A stretch of DNA of 9,135 bases from an uncultured Halioglobus sp. (lineage in GTDB: Bacteria; Pseudomonadota; Gammaproteobacteria; Pseudomonadales; Halieaceae). This document shows positions 1 to 5,715 of the stretch, one piece after another. The DNA lies in the NCBI GenBank assembly GCA_905480565.1, contig CAJQQW010000219.1, positions 1-9,135 on the forward strand. The letters run 5' to 3'. A program made the position numbers and the translations under genes. How positions within the stretch are numbered: the stretch's first letter is position 1; each line of letters begins with the position of its first letter. The notes under the pieces are model-generated. The model did no database searches, was not told the origin of the DNA, and was given only the letters and a program-made list of their open reading frames with translations.

Positions 1-2
1 AG

Positions 3-98
3 AGAGCACAGATAGGTACCGCCTCCAGCGCGGACGCTCATTCAAATGCAGACGGCGTCAAAGGCCTGGCCGAGATCGCCGTAACATTAATCGACTAA
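3..98 (+). CDS. Possible 3' end of an upstream gene (partial, unidentified)
   Basis: A reading frame open from base 3 ends at a TAA at 96-98 and would encode about 31 C-terminal residues, finishing GLAEIAVTLID. One other forward frame is open here too, but it reads as an Arg-rich string typical of an off-frame translation; the third is stopped at once. No family can be recognised from so short a tail. The stop lies 62 bp before the enoyl-CoA hydratase gene on the same strand, and I see no terminator in that gap, so this could be the preceding gene of the same operon. The stretch could equally be non-coding. Confidence 0.3.
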   Translation, partial: RAQIGTASSADAHSNADGVKGLAEIAVTLID

Positions 99-145
99 AT
101 CCACGAGGCCGGTTCACTGACGGACCACTTATTCAATAACCCTTT

Positions 146-151
146 AAAGGA
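146..151 (+). promoter_or_regulatory. Ribosome binding site of the enoyl-CoA hydratase gene
   Basis: AAAGGA lies nine bases before the ATG at 161. It supports that start codon. No convincing -35/-10 pair is visible between 99 and 160, so the transcript probably begins upstream of the window or inside the preceding gene. Confidence 0.6.
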
Positions 152-160
152 TACTCCGCT

Positions 161-925
161 ATGAGTGATGAAGTACTGGTAGACATAGCCGACGGCATCA
201 TGACCGTCACCCTCAACCGCCCCAAAGCCAAGAACGCGGCCAATCGGGCGCTGGCGGAGGGCGTCGCCGCGGCAATGGATGAACTGGATAGCAACGACGC
301 TATCAGTGTAGCCATTATCACCGGCGCTGGCGGCACGTTTTGCGCCGGCATGGACCTGAAAGCTTTTGTCAGTGGCGAGATGCCCACTGTAGAGGGGCGC
401 GGTTTTGCCGGTTTAACCGAAGCCACACCGCGCAAGCCTCTGATTGCTGCCGTGGAGGGCTATGCCCTTGCAGGTGGACTGGAACTCGCTATCTCTTGTG
501 ACCTGATCGTTACTGCGGACAATGCCAAGTTCGGGATACCCGAAGTAAAACGCGGACTGGCGGCAGCAGCGGGTGGTTTGATGAAACTGCCCCGGCAGAT
601 TCCGCCCCGCCTCGCTATGGAAATGGCTCTCACTGGCGATTTCATTTCTGCCGAAAGGGCGGCCGAGATGGGACTGGTGAACGAAGTCGTACCCGCGGGT
701 ACCGCACTCGAAGCTGCAAAGGCGCTGGCTGGCCGCATCGTCGCAAATGGCCCCCTGGCCGTTGCCATCAGTAAACAGGTCATACTGGAGTCCGGAGACT
801 GGTCATCAACGGAAATGTGGGCCAAGCAGCAGGAACTGGTCATGCCGGTGTTCGGCAGCGAGGATGCTATCGAGGGCTCAGTTGCCTTCGCGGAAAAGCG
901 CGCGCCCAACTGGAAAGGCAAGTAA
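161..925 (+). CDS. Enoyl-CoA hydratase/isomerase (crotonase family)
   Basis: This 254-residue protein has the usual length of a monofunctional crotonase-fold enzyme. These cytoplasmic enzymes typically hydrate trans-2-enoyl-CoA to 3-hydroxyacyl-CoA in beta-oxidation. The GAGGTFCAGMDLKAF segment (residues 55-69) supplies one oxyanion-hole region and CoA contacts. ALAGGLELAISCD (102-114) supplies the second and carries Glu108. FGIPEVKRG (124-132) carries Glu128. The two Glu residues are 20 apart, as are Glu144 and Glu164 of rat mitochondrial enoyl-CoA hydratase, so both hydratase acid/base residues appear to be kept and hydratase activity is more likely than a divergent crotonase reaction. The ATG at 161 has an AAAGGA ribosome site. 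The thiolase gene follows 25 bp downstream on the same strand, which suggests co-transcription. Substrate chain length cannot be read from the sequence. Confidence 0.94.
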   Translation: MSDEVLVDIADGIMTVTLNRPKAKNAANRALAEGVAAAMDELDSNDAISVAIITGAGGTFCAGMDLKAFVSGEMPTVEGRGFAGLTEATPRKPLIAAVEGYALAGGLELAISCDLIVTADNAKFGIPEVKRGLAAAAGGLMKLPRQIPPRLAMEMALTGDFISAERAAEMGLVNEVVPAGTALEAAKALAGRIVANGPLAVAISKQVILESGDWSSTEMWAKQQELVMPVFGSEDAIEGSVAFAEKRAPNWKGK

Positions 926-934
926 GAACATACT

Positions 935-943
935 AAAGAGGAG
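935..943 (+). promoter_or_regulatory. Ribosome binding site that decides the thiolase start
   Basis: AAAGAGGAG ends seven bases before the ATG at 951. The open frame extends upstream to 747 inside the hydratase gene, but only the ATG at 951 has this site, and it starts the protein at the expected thiolase N-terminus. Confidence 0.7.
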
Positions 944-950
944 TACTACC

Positions 951-2186
951 ATGTCAGAAGCCTGGATTATTGATCACTGCCGCACCCCGCGAGGCATCGG
1001 CAAAAAAGGTAAAGGCTCGTTAGCTGACCAGCACCCACAGCACCTGGGCGCAACAGTCTTAAAAGCGATTGCCGAGCGCAATAAGCTGGATACTGCCGCT
1101 GTCGACGACGTCATCTTCGGAACCAGTTCCCAACGCGGCCGCCAGAGCGGCGACCTGGCTCGCATGTCCGCCCTGGAAGCAGGCTACGACATTCGCTCCA
1201 GCGGCATGACACTGGATCGCTTCTGCGGCTCCGGCATTACGTCAGTCAACCTCGCTGCGATGAGCATCATGTCCGGCACAGAAGATCTCGTGATCGGCGG
1301 CGGCGCGGAGATGATGTCTATTTACGGCGAGGAAGGCGCGGCCATGAGCCCCTTCATGGACAACGGTAATCTCGCTCTACGCGACATGCACCCACAGCCT
1401 CATCAGGGAGTATGTGCCGATGCCATCGCCACACTCGAGGGAATCGATCGTGTCGCTCTGGATGCGCTGGCATTGGTATCTCAGAACAATGCCAAGAACG
1501 CTATAGAGAACGGGCACTTTGACAAGAGCCTTGTACCGGTTTATTCCACGGATGGCACGCTTGCGCTGGATAAGGAAGAATTCCCAAGGCCGCAAACCAC
1601 CGCGGAAGGACTGGCGGGACTACAGCCCTCCTTTGCTGCGATAGCTGACTATCCACTGGATGATTCAGGCGTCACCTATCGCGCCATGGTGCACCAAAAA
1701 TACCCCGATCTTGAGATAACTCACGTACATCATGCAGGCAACTCATCCGGCGTAGTTGACGGCGCAGGGGCTGTTCTGCTCGCATCGCCAGACTACGCAA
1801 AAGCACACGGCATGAAACCGCGAGCGCGTATCAAAGCGATGTGCAACATGGGCGACTGCCCTACTTTAATGCTCAATGCGCCGGTACCCGCCGCGCACAA
1901 GGTACTAAAAAAGGCCGGCATGTCACTGAGCGATATCGATCTTTTTGAGATCAACGAAGCATTCGCCGTGGTCGCGGAAAAATTTATCCGCGACCTTGAC
2001 CTGCCCCGCGACAGGGTCAACGTCAATGGCGGCGCCATGGCCCTCGGCCATCCCATTGGCGCAACGGGTTCACTGCTCATCGGCACCATGTTGGATGAAC
2101 TGGAGCGTCGTGACCAGCAGTTTGGTCTTGTGACGATGTGCGCCGCCGGAGGGATGGCTCCCGCCATCATTATCGAGCGTATCTAA
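951..2186 (+). CDS. Thiolase (acetyl-CoA C-acyltransferase, FadA-like)
   Basis: The 411-residue protein is a full-length thiolase, a cytoplasmic enzyme that cleaves 3-ketoacyl-CoA with CoA to release acetyl-CoA, or runs in reverse. DRFCGSGITSVNLA (residues 89-102) contains the nucleophile Cys92. HAGNSSGVVDGAGAV (261-275) is the conserved loop-domain signature. NEAFAV (335-340) holds the conserved Asn-Glu, GGAMALGHPIGATG (360-373) holds His367, and MCAAGGMAPA (396-405) holds the second catalytic Cys397. All expected catalytic residues are present. The start at 951 was chosen for its strong ribosome site; the upstream extension overlaps the hydratase gene and adds no thiolase sequence. Pairing with a hydratase points to fatty-acid or similar acyl-CoA degradation. 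No adjacent 3-hydroxyacyl-CoA dehydrogenase is seen. Degradative thiolase is more likely than biosynthetic acetoacetyl-CoA thiolase, but the sequence alone does not settle this. Confidence 0.94.
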   Translation: MSEAWIIDHCRTPRGIGKKGKGSLADQHPQHLGATVLKAIAERNKLDTAAVDDVIFGTSSQRGRQSGDLARMSALEAGYDIRSSGMTLDRFCGSGITSVNLAAMSIMSGTEDLVIGGGAEMMSIYGEEGAAMSPFMDNGNLALRDMHPQPHQGVCADAIATLEGIDRVALDALALVSQNNAKNAIENGHFDKSLVPVYSTDGTLALDKEEFPRPQTTAEGLAGLQPSFAAIADYPLDDSGVTYRAMVHQKYPDLEITHVHHAGNSSGVVDGAGAVLLASPDYAKAHGMKPRARIKAMCNMGDCPTLMLNAPVPAAHKVLKKAGMSLSDIDLFEINEAFAVVAEKFIRDLDLPRDRVNVNGGAMALGHPIGATGSLLIGTMLDELERRDQQFGLVTMCAAGGMAPAIIIERI

Positions 2187-2195
2187 CAACCAAGC

Positions 2196-2227
2196 CGGCG
2201 ATTGGTCGCTGATCAATCGCCGCTTTT
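2196..2227 (+). terminator. Rho-independent terminator after the hydratase-thiolase unit
   Basis: A perfect 9-bp inverted repeat, CGGCGATTG (2196-2204) and CAATCGCCG (2214-2222), flanks a 9-base loop and is followed by C and then TTTT. It begins ten bases after the thiolase stop codon, exactly where a terminator for the two-gene unit is expected. The T tract is short, so termination may be partial. The reverse strand lacks a T tract. Confidence 0.75.
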
Positions 2228-2238
2228 GGACTTCACCG

Positions 2239-2296
2239 GATACACTAGCAAGCACTTACCCTATAACGGCTACAGCACTCTTTCTGCAAGGATAAT
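2239..2296 (+). promoter_or_regulatory. Candidate promoter region of the acyl-CoA dehydrogenase gene
   Basis: After the terminator, the gap up to 2385 must hold the dehydrogenase promoter. The best sigma70-like match is GATACA (2239-2244), a 17-base spacer and TATAAC (2262-2267), with 3/6 and 5/6 consensus bases. A second -10-like GATAAT lies at 2291-2296 with a poor -35. Both are weak by-eye matches. The mRNA leader would be roughly 85-115 bases. No clear operator palindrome was seen. Confidence 0.3.
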
Positions 2297-2385
2297 GCGC
2301 TTGTTACTCTCATCACATCGACCGCAGCACGCGGCTCATACATAACCTGCGCATCAATGGCGCAGCACCAGATAGAGACCTACCC

Positions 2386-3609
2386 ATGTCTGAATTCAGC
2401 GAGAAATCTCGACAATATCAAGCTCAACTCAGCGTGTTTATGGACGAGCATATTTATCCCCGCGAGAAAGAATACGCGCAGCAATTACACAGTGCGGAAA
2501 ATCGCTTTTCTCCCTTGCCCATGATGGATGAGCTAAAAGAAAAGGCGAAGGCTGCGGGCTTATGGAACCTGTATATTCCGCCTTCATTATCACAATTTAG
2601 CGATCACGGCGGCCTGAGCAATCTTGATTATGCGCCTCTCGCGGAGATCATGGGTCGCGTGCTGTGGTCCCCTGAAGTATTCAATTGCAACGCGCCGGAC
2701 ACGGGCAACATGGAAGTCTTCATGAAGTACGCAACCGAAGCGCAACAGGATAGGTGGTTGAGGCCATTACTAAATGGCGACATCCGTTCATCATATGCCA
2801 TGACAGAGCCGCAGGTTGCCTCATCCGACGCGACCAACATCGAACTGAGCATCACGCAGGAAGCCGACGAGTGGGTACTCAACGGCCGCAAGTGGTTTAT
2901 TACAGGCGCACTTTACGAACGCTGTAAAATATTTATTGTCATGGGCAAGTCTGATCCAGAAAATCCCAGCCGACACAAACAACAAACCCAGGTACTGGTG
3001 CCGAAAGAGACACCCGGCCTCAGCATCATTCGCCCACTCACCACACTGGGTTACGATGACGCCCCGCTTGGACATGCGGAGCTTGTATTCGAAAACGTAC
3101 GCGTTCCACTCGAAAATGTCCTGCTAGGCGAGGGGCGTGGCTTCGAGATCGCACAAGGAAGACTCGGGCCGGGTCGTATTCACCACTGCATGCGCCTTAT
3201 CGGATCGGCGCAACGCTCCCTTGAGATGACCTGCAAAAGAGTGGAGGAGCGCACCACCTTTGGCCGCACGTTGAGCCAGCATCAGTCCGTGCGAGAGGAT
3301 ATTGCCAAGAGCTTCTCGGAAATCGAGATGATGCGCCTGCTGGTGCTTAAAACCTGCCAGAAAATGGACGAGGTCGGAGCAAAGGAAGCCATGGACCTGA
3401 TTGCTGCCAGCAAGATCAGCGTTCCGCTGATGGCACAAACGGTTATCGATCGCTGTATGCAGATGCACGGCGCCGGCGGATTGACCGAGGACTACCCCAT
3501 GGCCGAGGCGTTCAACTATGCGCGCTGGTGTCGCCAGGCCGACGGACCAGATCAGGTGCACCAGATGGCGCTAGGCAAGACCGTCATCAAACGCTACGCG
3601 GGTCAATAG
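2386..3609 (+). CDS. Acyl-CoA dehydrogenase, ACAD10/11-like
   Basis: This 407-residue flavoprotein has the full acyl-CoA dehydrogenase architecture: a helical N-terminal domain (about 1-130), the beta-domain signature YAMTEPQVASSDATNIE (137-153) and WFITGA (170-175), and a C-terminal helical domain. The C-terminal domain includes GPGRIHHCMRLIGSAQR (261-277), RTTFGRTLSQHQSVREDIA (289-307) and MQMHGAGGLTEDYPMA (358-373). Such enzymes oxidise acyl-CoA to trans-2-enoyl-CoA and pass electrons to electron-transfer flavoprotein. The segment ADGPDQVHQ (385-393) resembles the ADGPDEVH motif of ACAD10/ACAD11-type enzymes and puts Asp386 where medium-chain dehydrogenase has its catalytic Glu. Substrates may therefore be unusual (long, branched or substituted acyl chains); this is inferred. 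The ATG has only a weak site (AGAGA around 2374). Its stop lies 8 bp from the stop of the convergent SGNH gene. Confidence 0.94.
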   Translation: MSEFSEKSRQYQAQLSVFMDEHIYPREKEYAQQLHSAENRFSPLPMMDELKEKAKAAGLWNLYIPPSLSQFSDHGGLSNLDYAPLAEIMGRVLWSPEVFNCNAPDTGNMEVFMKYATEAQQDRWLRPLLNGDIRSSYAMTEPQVASSDATNIELSITQEADEWVLNGRKWFITGALYERCKIFIVMGKSDPENPSRHKQQTQVLVPKETPGLSIIRPLTTLGYDDAPLGHAELVFENVRVPLENVLLGEGRGFEIAQGRLGPGRIHHCMRLIGSAQRSLEMTCKRVEERTTFGRTLSQHQSVREDIAKSFSEIEMMRLLVLKTCQKMDEVGAKEAMDLIAASKISVPLMAQTVIDRCMQMHGAGGLTEDYPMAEAFNYARWCRQADGPDQVHQMALGKTVIKRYAGQ

Positions 3610-3631
3610 CCCGCCTCCTACCAGATTTTTT
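3598..3631 (+). terminator. Weak hairpin at the convergent 3' ends (acyl-CoA dehydrogenase / SGNH hydrolase)
   Basis: GCGGG (3598-3602) and CCCGC (3610-3614) form a 5-bp stem over a 7-base loop that contains the dehydrogenase stop codon. A run of six T lies at 3626-3631, eleven bases past the stem. The stem is short and the gap long, so this is at best a weak terminator for the + strand gene. No T tract follows it on the minus strand. Confidence 0.2.
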
Positions 3632-4655
3632 CAAGATAACGCTGCAGTGTACTGGCAACAATAAGGTGCCCCTGATTGTTCCAGTGTGCAGTGTCTGCGG
3701 CCTTCGTAGTCAAACCCTTCTTCTCTGCTATGTCCAGACCCCGACCATTGCCATTGATGAAGCGGATACCATTTCTCTGTGCTACTTCAATGAACGCTGG
3801 GTGGTAAGGCCTGCCCCAGTGGGATGAAAAAGCGAACACCTCTGTTCCCTCGGGCACGCGCGCCATCACCTTAGCCAATACCTGATCGACCACATCCAGG
3901 GATTCACGAAACAGAGGATTGTTCATGCCCTCCTTCCGGACAATCCGCTCTATAGATGTGTCTCGATTCGCAGTGAGGCGATCGATTTGCCGAATAACGG
4001 TATAAAGCAGTTTTGAGTAACTGGCAGCGAACTGACGCAAGCGTGGAAAACTGGCGGCTGTAATATAAACTACCTCACCGTCGACCAAATACGGACGACG
4101 CAAGCCCATGCGATTGAAACTGCTGCGCCTCTCTAGATCAGGATGGTTGTTGATTATGTCATTAGGACAAAACTGAATAATAACGGCATCAGGCTTTATC
4201 TCATCCACATACTTGTCGAGCACCATGTACTCTTGCAAACTGCCATAACCGTCCACGCCATAAGCGAAGACCTCGATATCCATCGCCTCACCCAGGAGCG
4301 CGTAGTAGGTCTTATCGTCAGAAACCTGCATAGCCTGCGTGAAGGAATCGCCAAGAAACAGGACTTTTTTGCGCTCGTCTGTCTTGGCGTCACCGTAAAT
4401 CCTAAACCCCTCGGAATCAGTAGACAATTCCACAGGGTATAGCTCTCCGCTGGCGTCCCGTAATTCACCAGAGAACCTGTAATTGGATGAAGGCCGCCAA
4501 CCCAGTTCATCGTCCAGAGTAAGGCTGCTAAAAAGCTTTTCGCTTTTGCTCTGCTCGTCGTAGGCAAAATATGCGCGCGCAACAAGCTCTCCCAAAATAA
4601 ACAGGAAAAACAGAGCAATGATGATTGACAGCACCCCTAGCAGAAAACTCTTCAT
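3618..4655 (-). CDS. Membrane-anchored SGNH/GDSL-type hydrolase
   Basis: The protein has 345 residues from the ATG at 4655. The N-terminus MKSFLLGVLSIIIALFFLFILGELVARAYF is one hydrophobic segment (about 4-22), probably a signal anchor that places the domain outside the inner membrane. A DDELGWRPSSNY stretch typical of exported SGNH proteins follows (48-59). Catalytic blocks: VLFLGDSFTQ (98-107) with Ser104; GVDGYGS (133-139); QFCPND (161-166) with Asn165; and DTAHWNNQGH (321-330) with Asp321 and His324. The usual GxND block reads CPND. These residues fit an esterase, deacetylase or O-acyl-modifying enzyme; the substrate cannot be told. The frame extends to a TTG at 4691, but that start lacks a ribosome site and would put 12 polar residues before the anchor. 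The gene is divergent from the sterol desaturase gene and convergent with the dehydrogenase gene. Confidence 0.85.
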   Translation of the reverse strand: MKSFLLGVLSIIIALFFLFILGELVARAYFAYDEQSKSEKLFSSLTLDDELGWRPSSNYRFSGELRDASGELYPVELSTDSEGFRIYGDAKTDERKKVLFLGDSFTQAMQVSDDKTYYALLGEAMDIEVFAYGVDGYGSLQEYMVLDKYVDEIKPDAVIIQFCPNDIINNHPDLERRSSFNRMGLRRPYLVDGEVVYITAASFPRLRQFAASYSKLLYTVIRQIDRLTANRDTSIERIVRKEGMNNPLFRESLDVVDQVLAKVMARVPEGTEVFAFSSHWGRPYHPAFIEVAQRNGIRFINGNGRGLDIAEKKGLTTKAADTAHWNNQGHLIVASTLQRYLEKIW

Positions 4656-4677
4656 ATCAGATCCATGCGGCTCGATA

Positions 4678-4703
4678 CCCCATAGTAACAAAAATTAATG
4701 GGG
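4678..4703. repeat. Small inverted repeat upstream of the SGNH hydrolase gene
   Basis: CCCCAT (4678-4683) and ATGGGG (4698-4703) form a perfect 6-bp inverted repeat around a 14-base A/T-rich spacer. It starts 23 bp upstream of the SGNH ATG, within the 134-bp divergent region. It could be an operator or an mRNA-leader hairpin. Repeats of this size also arise by chance, so no function is assigned. Confidence 0.3.
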
Positions 4704-4754
4704 AGCCAGAATCTCAGTGCCATCAGACAGTTACCTCCTTGGGAAACAGATTTT

Positions 4755-4783
4755 TTGCGCGATTGGTGTGCCTTGGTTATCAT
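4755..4783 (+). promoter_or_regulatory. Candidate promoter of the sterol desaturase-like gene
   Basis: TTGCGC (4755-4760) and TATCAT (4778-4783) are separated by 17 bp and match the sigma70 consensus at 3/6 and 5/6 positions. A start about seven bases past the -10 would fall at the A of the ATG at 4790 and give a leaderless or nearly leaderless mRNA. This agrees with the lack of a Shine-Dalgarno sequence before that ATG. The match was found by eye. Confidence 0.35.
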
Positions 4784-4789
4784 GAGCGC

Positions 4790-5683
4790 ATGGATTTAAC
4801 CACGTACGCGCTGCCAATATTTGCCCTTCTGATACTGACCGAGGCGATCTTCAGCGCGTGGCGTGGCCAACAGGTTTATGTCGGGAGAGACTTCGCTGCG
4901 TCGATGTCGCAGCTATCTATGAACATTGTAGTCAAGTTGAGTACCCAGGGCGCGATTGTGGGGCTATACTTTTTCCTCTATCAGTTCAGGCTATTCGAAC
5001 TGGGCACCGGGCCACTGCAGTGGATTTTTACGCTCATCGTTCTCGACTTTTGTTTTTATTGGTATCACCGCTGCTCACACCGGGTACGATTCCTGTGGTG
5101 CGCACACGTGGTTCATCATTCCAGCGAACAGATGAACTATGGCACCGCTCTGCGTCAATCACCGACCGGACCGTTGACCATTGTTCTGTTTTACTGGCCA
5201 CTGCCTCTGCTGGGGTTTCATCCACTTGTGATCGCAAGCGCCGGGGCTGTCGCAACCATCTATGGTTTCTGGACGCACACAGAGACCGTACGTAAACTGC
5301 CCGCGCCGTTGGAGTGGTTTTTCACTACGCCTTCCCATCACCGCGCTCATCATGGCTCCAACCCCGAGTATATCGATAAAAACTATGCCAATCTCTTGAT
5401 TATCTGGGATCGCATGTTCGGGACTTTTGAGCCGGAGGTTGCCCCGGTGCGCTACGGCCTTATTAACAATATCGGCACCTATAACCCCATTCGGATCGCG
5501 TTCACGGAGTGGCGCAATCTGCTGCGGGATACGGTCAAAGCGCCATCACTGGTGAGGGTAAAACAGTTATGGACCAACCCCCCTGGGTGGAAGCCGGGGC
5601 TAGATAATCACTACTCAGTATCTGCGACTACTGCTGCAGGGAATGCTGATACAATCGCAGAGGTCGAATTAGCGAGACGCTAG
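4790..5683 (+). CDS. Sterol desaturase / fatty acid hydroxylase family, AGMO-like
   Basis: The 297-residue integral membrane protein belongs to the di-iron fatty acid hydroxylase superfamily. Hydrophobic segments lie near residues 7-22, 44-66, 77-91 and 130-160. The histidine clusters are HRCSH (93-97), HVVHH (106-110), His163 in FWTHTE, and HHRAHH (183-188), matching the HX3H, HX2HH and HX2HH pattern that binds two irons. The compact layout and the TPSHHRAHHGSNP segment resemble bacterial relatives of alkylglycerol monooxygenase (TMEM195) more than C-5 sterol desaturases. The likely reaction is O2-dependent hydroxylation of a lipid chain, with the substrate unknown. The frame continues upstream to 4625, but that part overlaps the divergent SGNH gene and is not family-like, so the ATG at 4790 (MDLTTYALPIF) is preferred. 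It has no ribosome site. The last 25 residues are polar and probably cytosolic. Confidence 0.92.
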   Translation: MDLTTYALPIFALLILTEAIFSAWRGQQVYVGRDFAASMSQLSMNIVVKLSTQGAIVGLYFFLYQFRLFELGTGPLQWIFTLIVLDFCFYWYHRCSHRVRFLWCAHVVHHSSEQMNYGTALRQSPTGPLTIVLFYWPLPLLGFHPLVIASAGAVATIYGFWTHTETVRKLPAPLEWFFTTPSHHRAHHGSNPEYIDKNYANLLIIWDRMFGTFEPEVAPVRYGLINNIGTYNPIRIAFTEWRNLLRDTVKAPSLVRVKQLWTNPPGWKPGLDNHYSVSATTAAGNADTIAEVELARR

Positions 5684-5715
5684 ACGACGCACATCGTCGA
5701 TCAGGCCGCTTTTTT
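5670..5715. terminator. Tandem small hairpins between convergent genes (weak terminator)
   Basis: TAGCG-AGA-CGCTA (5670-5682) is a 5-bp hairpin that includes the start of the sterol desaturase stop codon. It is followed by CGACG-CACAT-CGTCG (5685-5699), another 5-bp hairpin, and a run of six T at 5710-5715. They fill the 17-bp gap between the two convergent stops. Each stem is short and the T run sits ten bases past the second, so termination is only suggested. Confidence 0.25.

Noticed and set aside
99..160. Searched for a terminator or promoter in front of the enoyl-CoA hydratase gene.
   Set aside because: Only an imperfect GGTTC/GGACC-like pairing without a T tract was seen, and no -35/-10 pair at proper spacing.
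747..950. An N-terminal extension of the thiolase reading frame into the hydratase gene (68 codons before the ATG at 951).
   Set aside because: The extension overlaps the hydratase in another frame, is rich in Ser, Arg and Trp, resembles no thiolase, and lacks a ribosome site, while the ATG at 951 has AAAGAGGAG just upstream.
3124..3561. A 145-codon minus-strand frame inside the acyl-CoA dehydrogenase gene.
   Set aside because: It lies fully within a gene with intact family motifs and shows no motif or ribosome site of its own.
4625..4789. An upstream extension of the sterol desaturase frame by 55 codons.
   Set aside because: It overlaps the start of the divergent SGNH gene, contains no hydrophobic family-like N-terminus, and the protein from the ATG at 4790 already begins with a normal first membrane helix.
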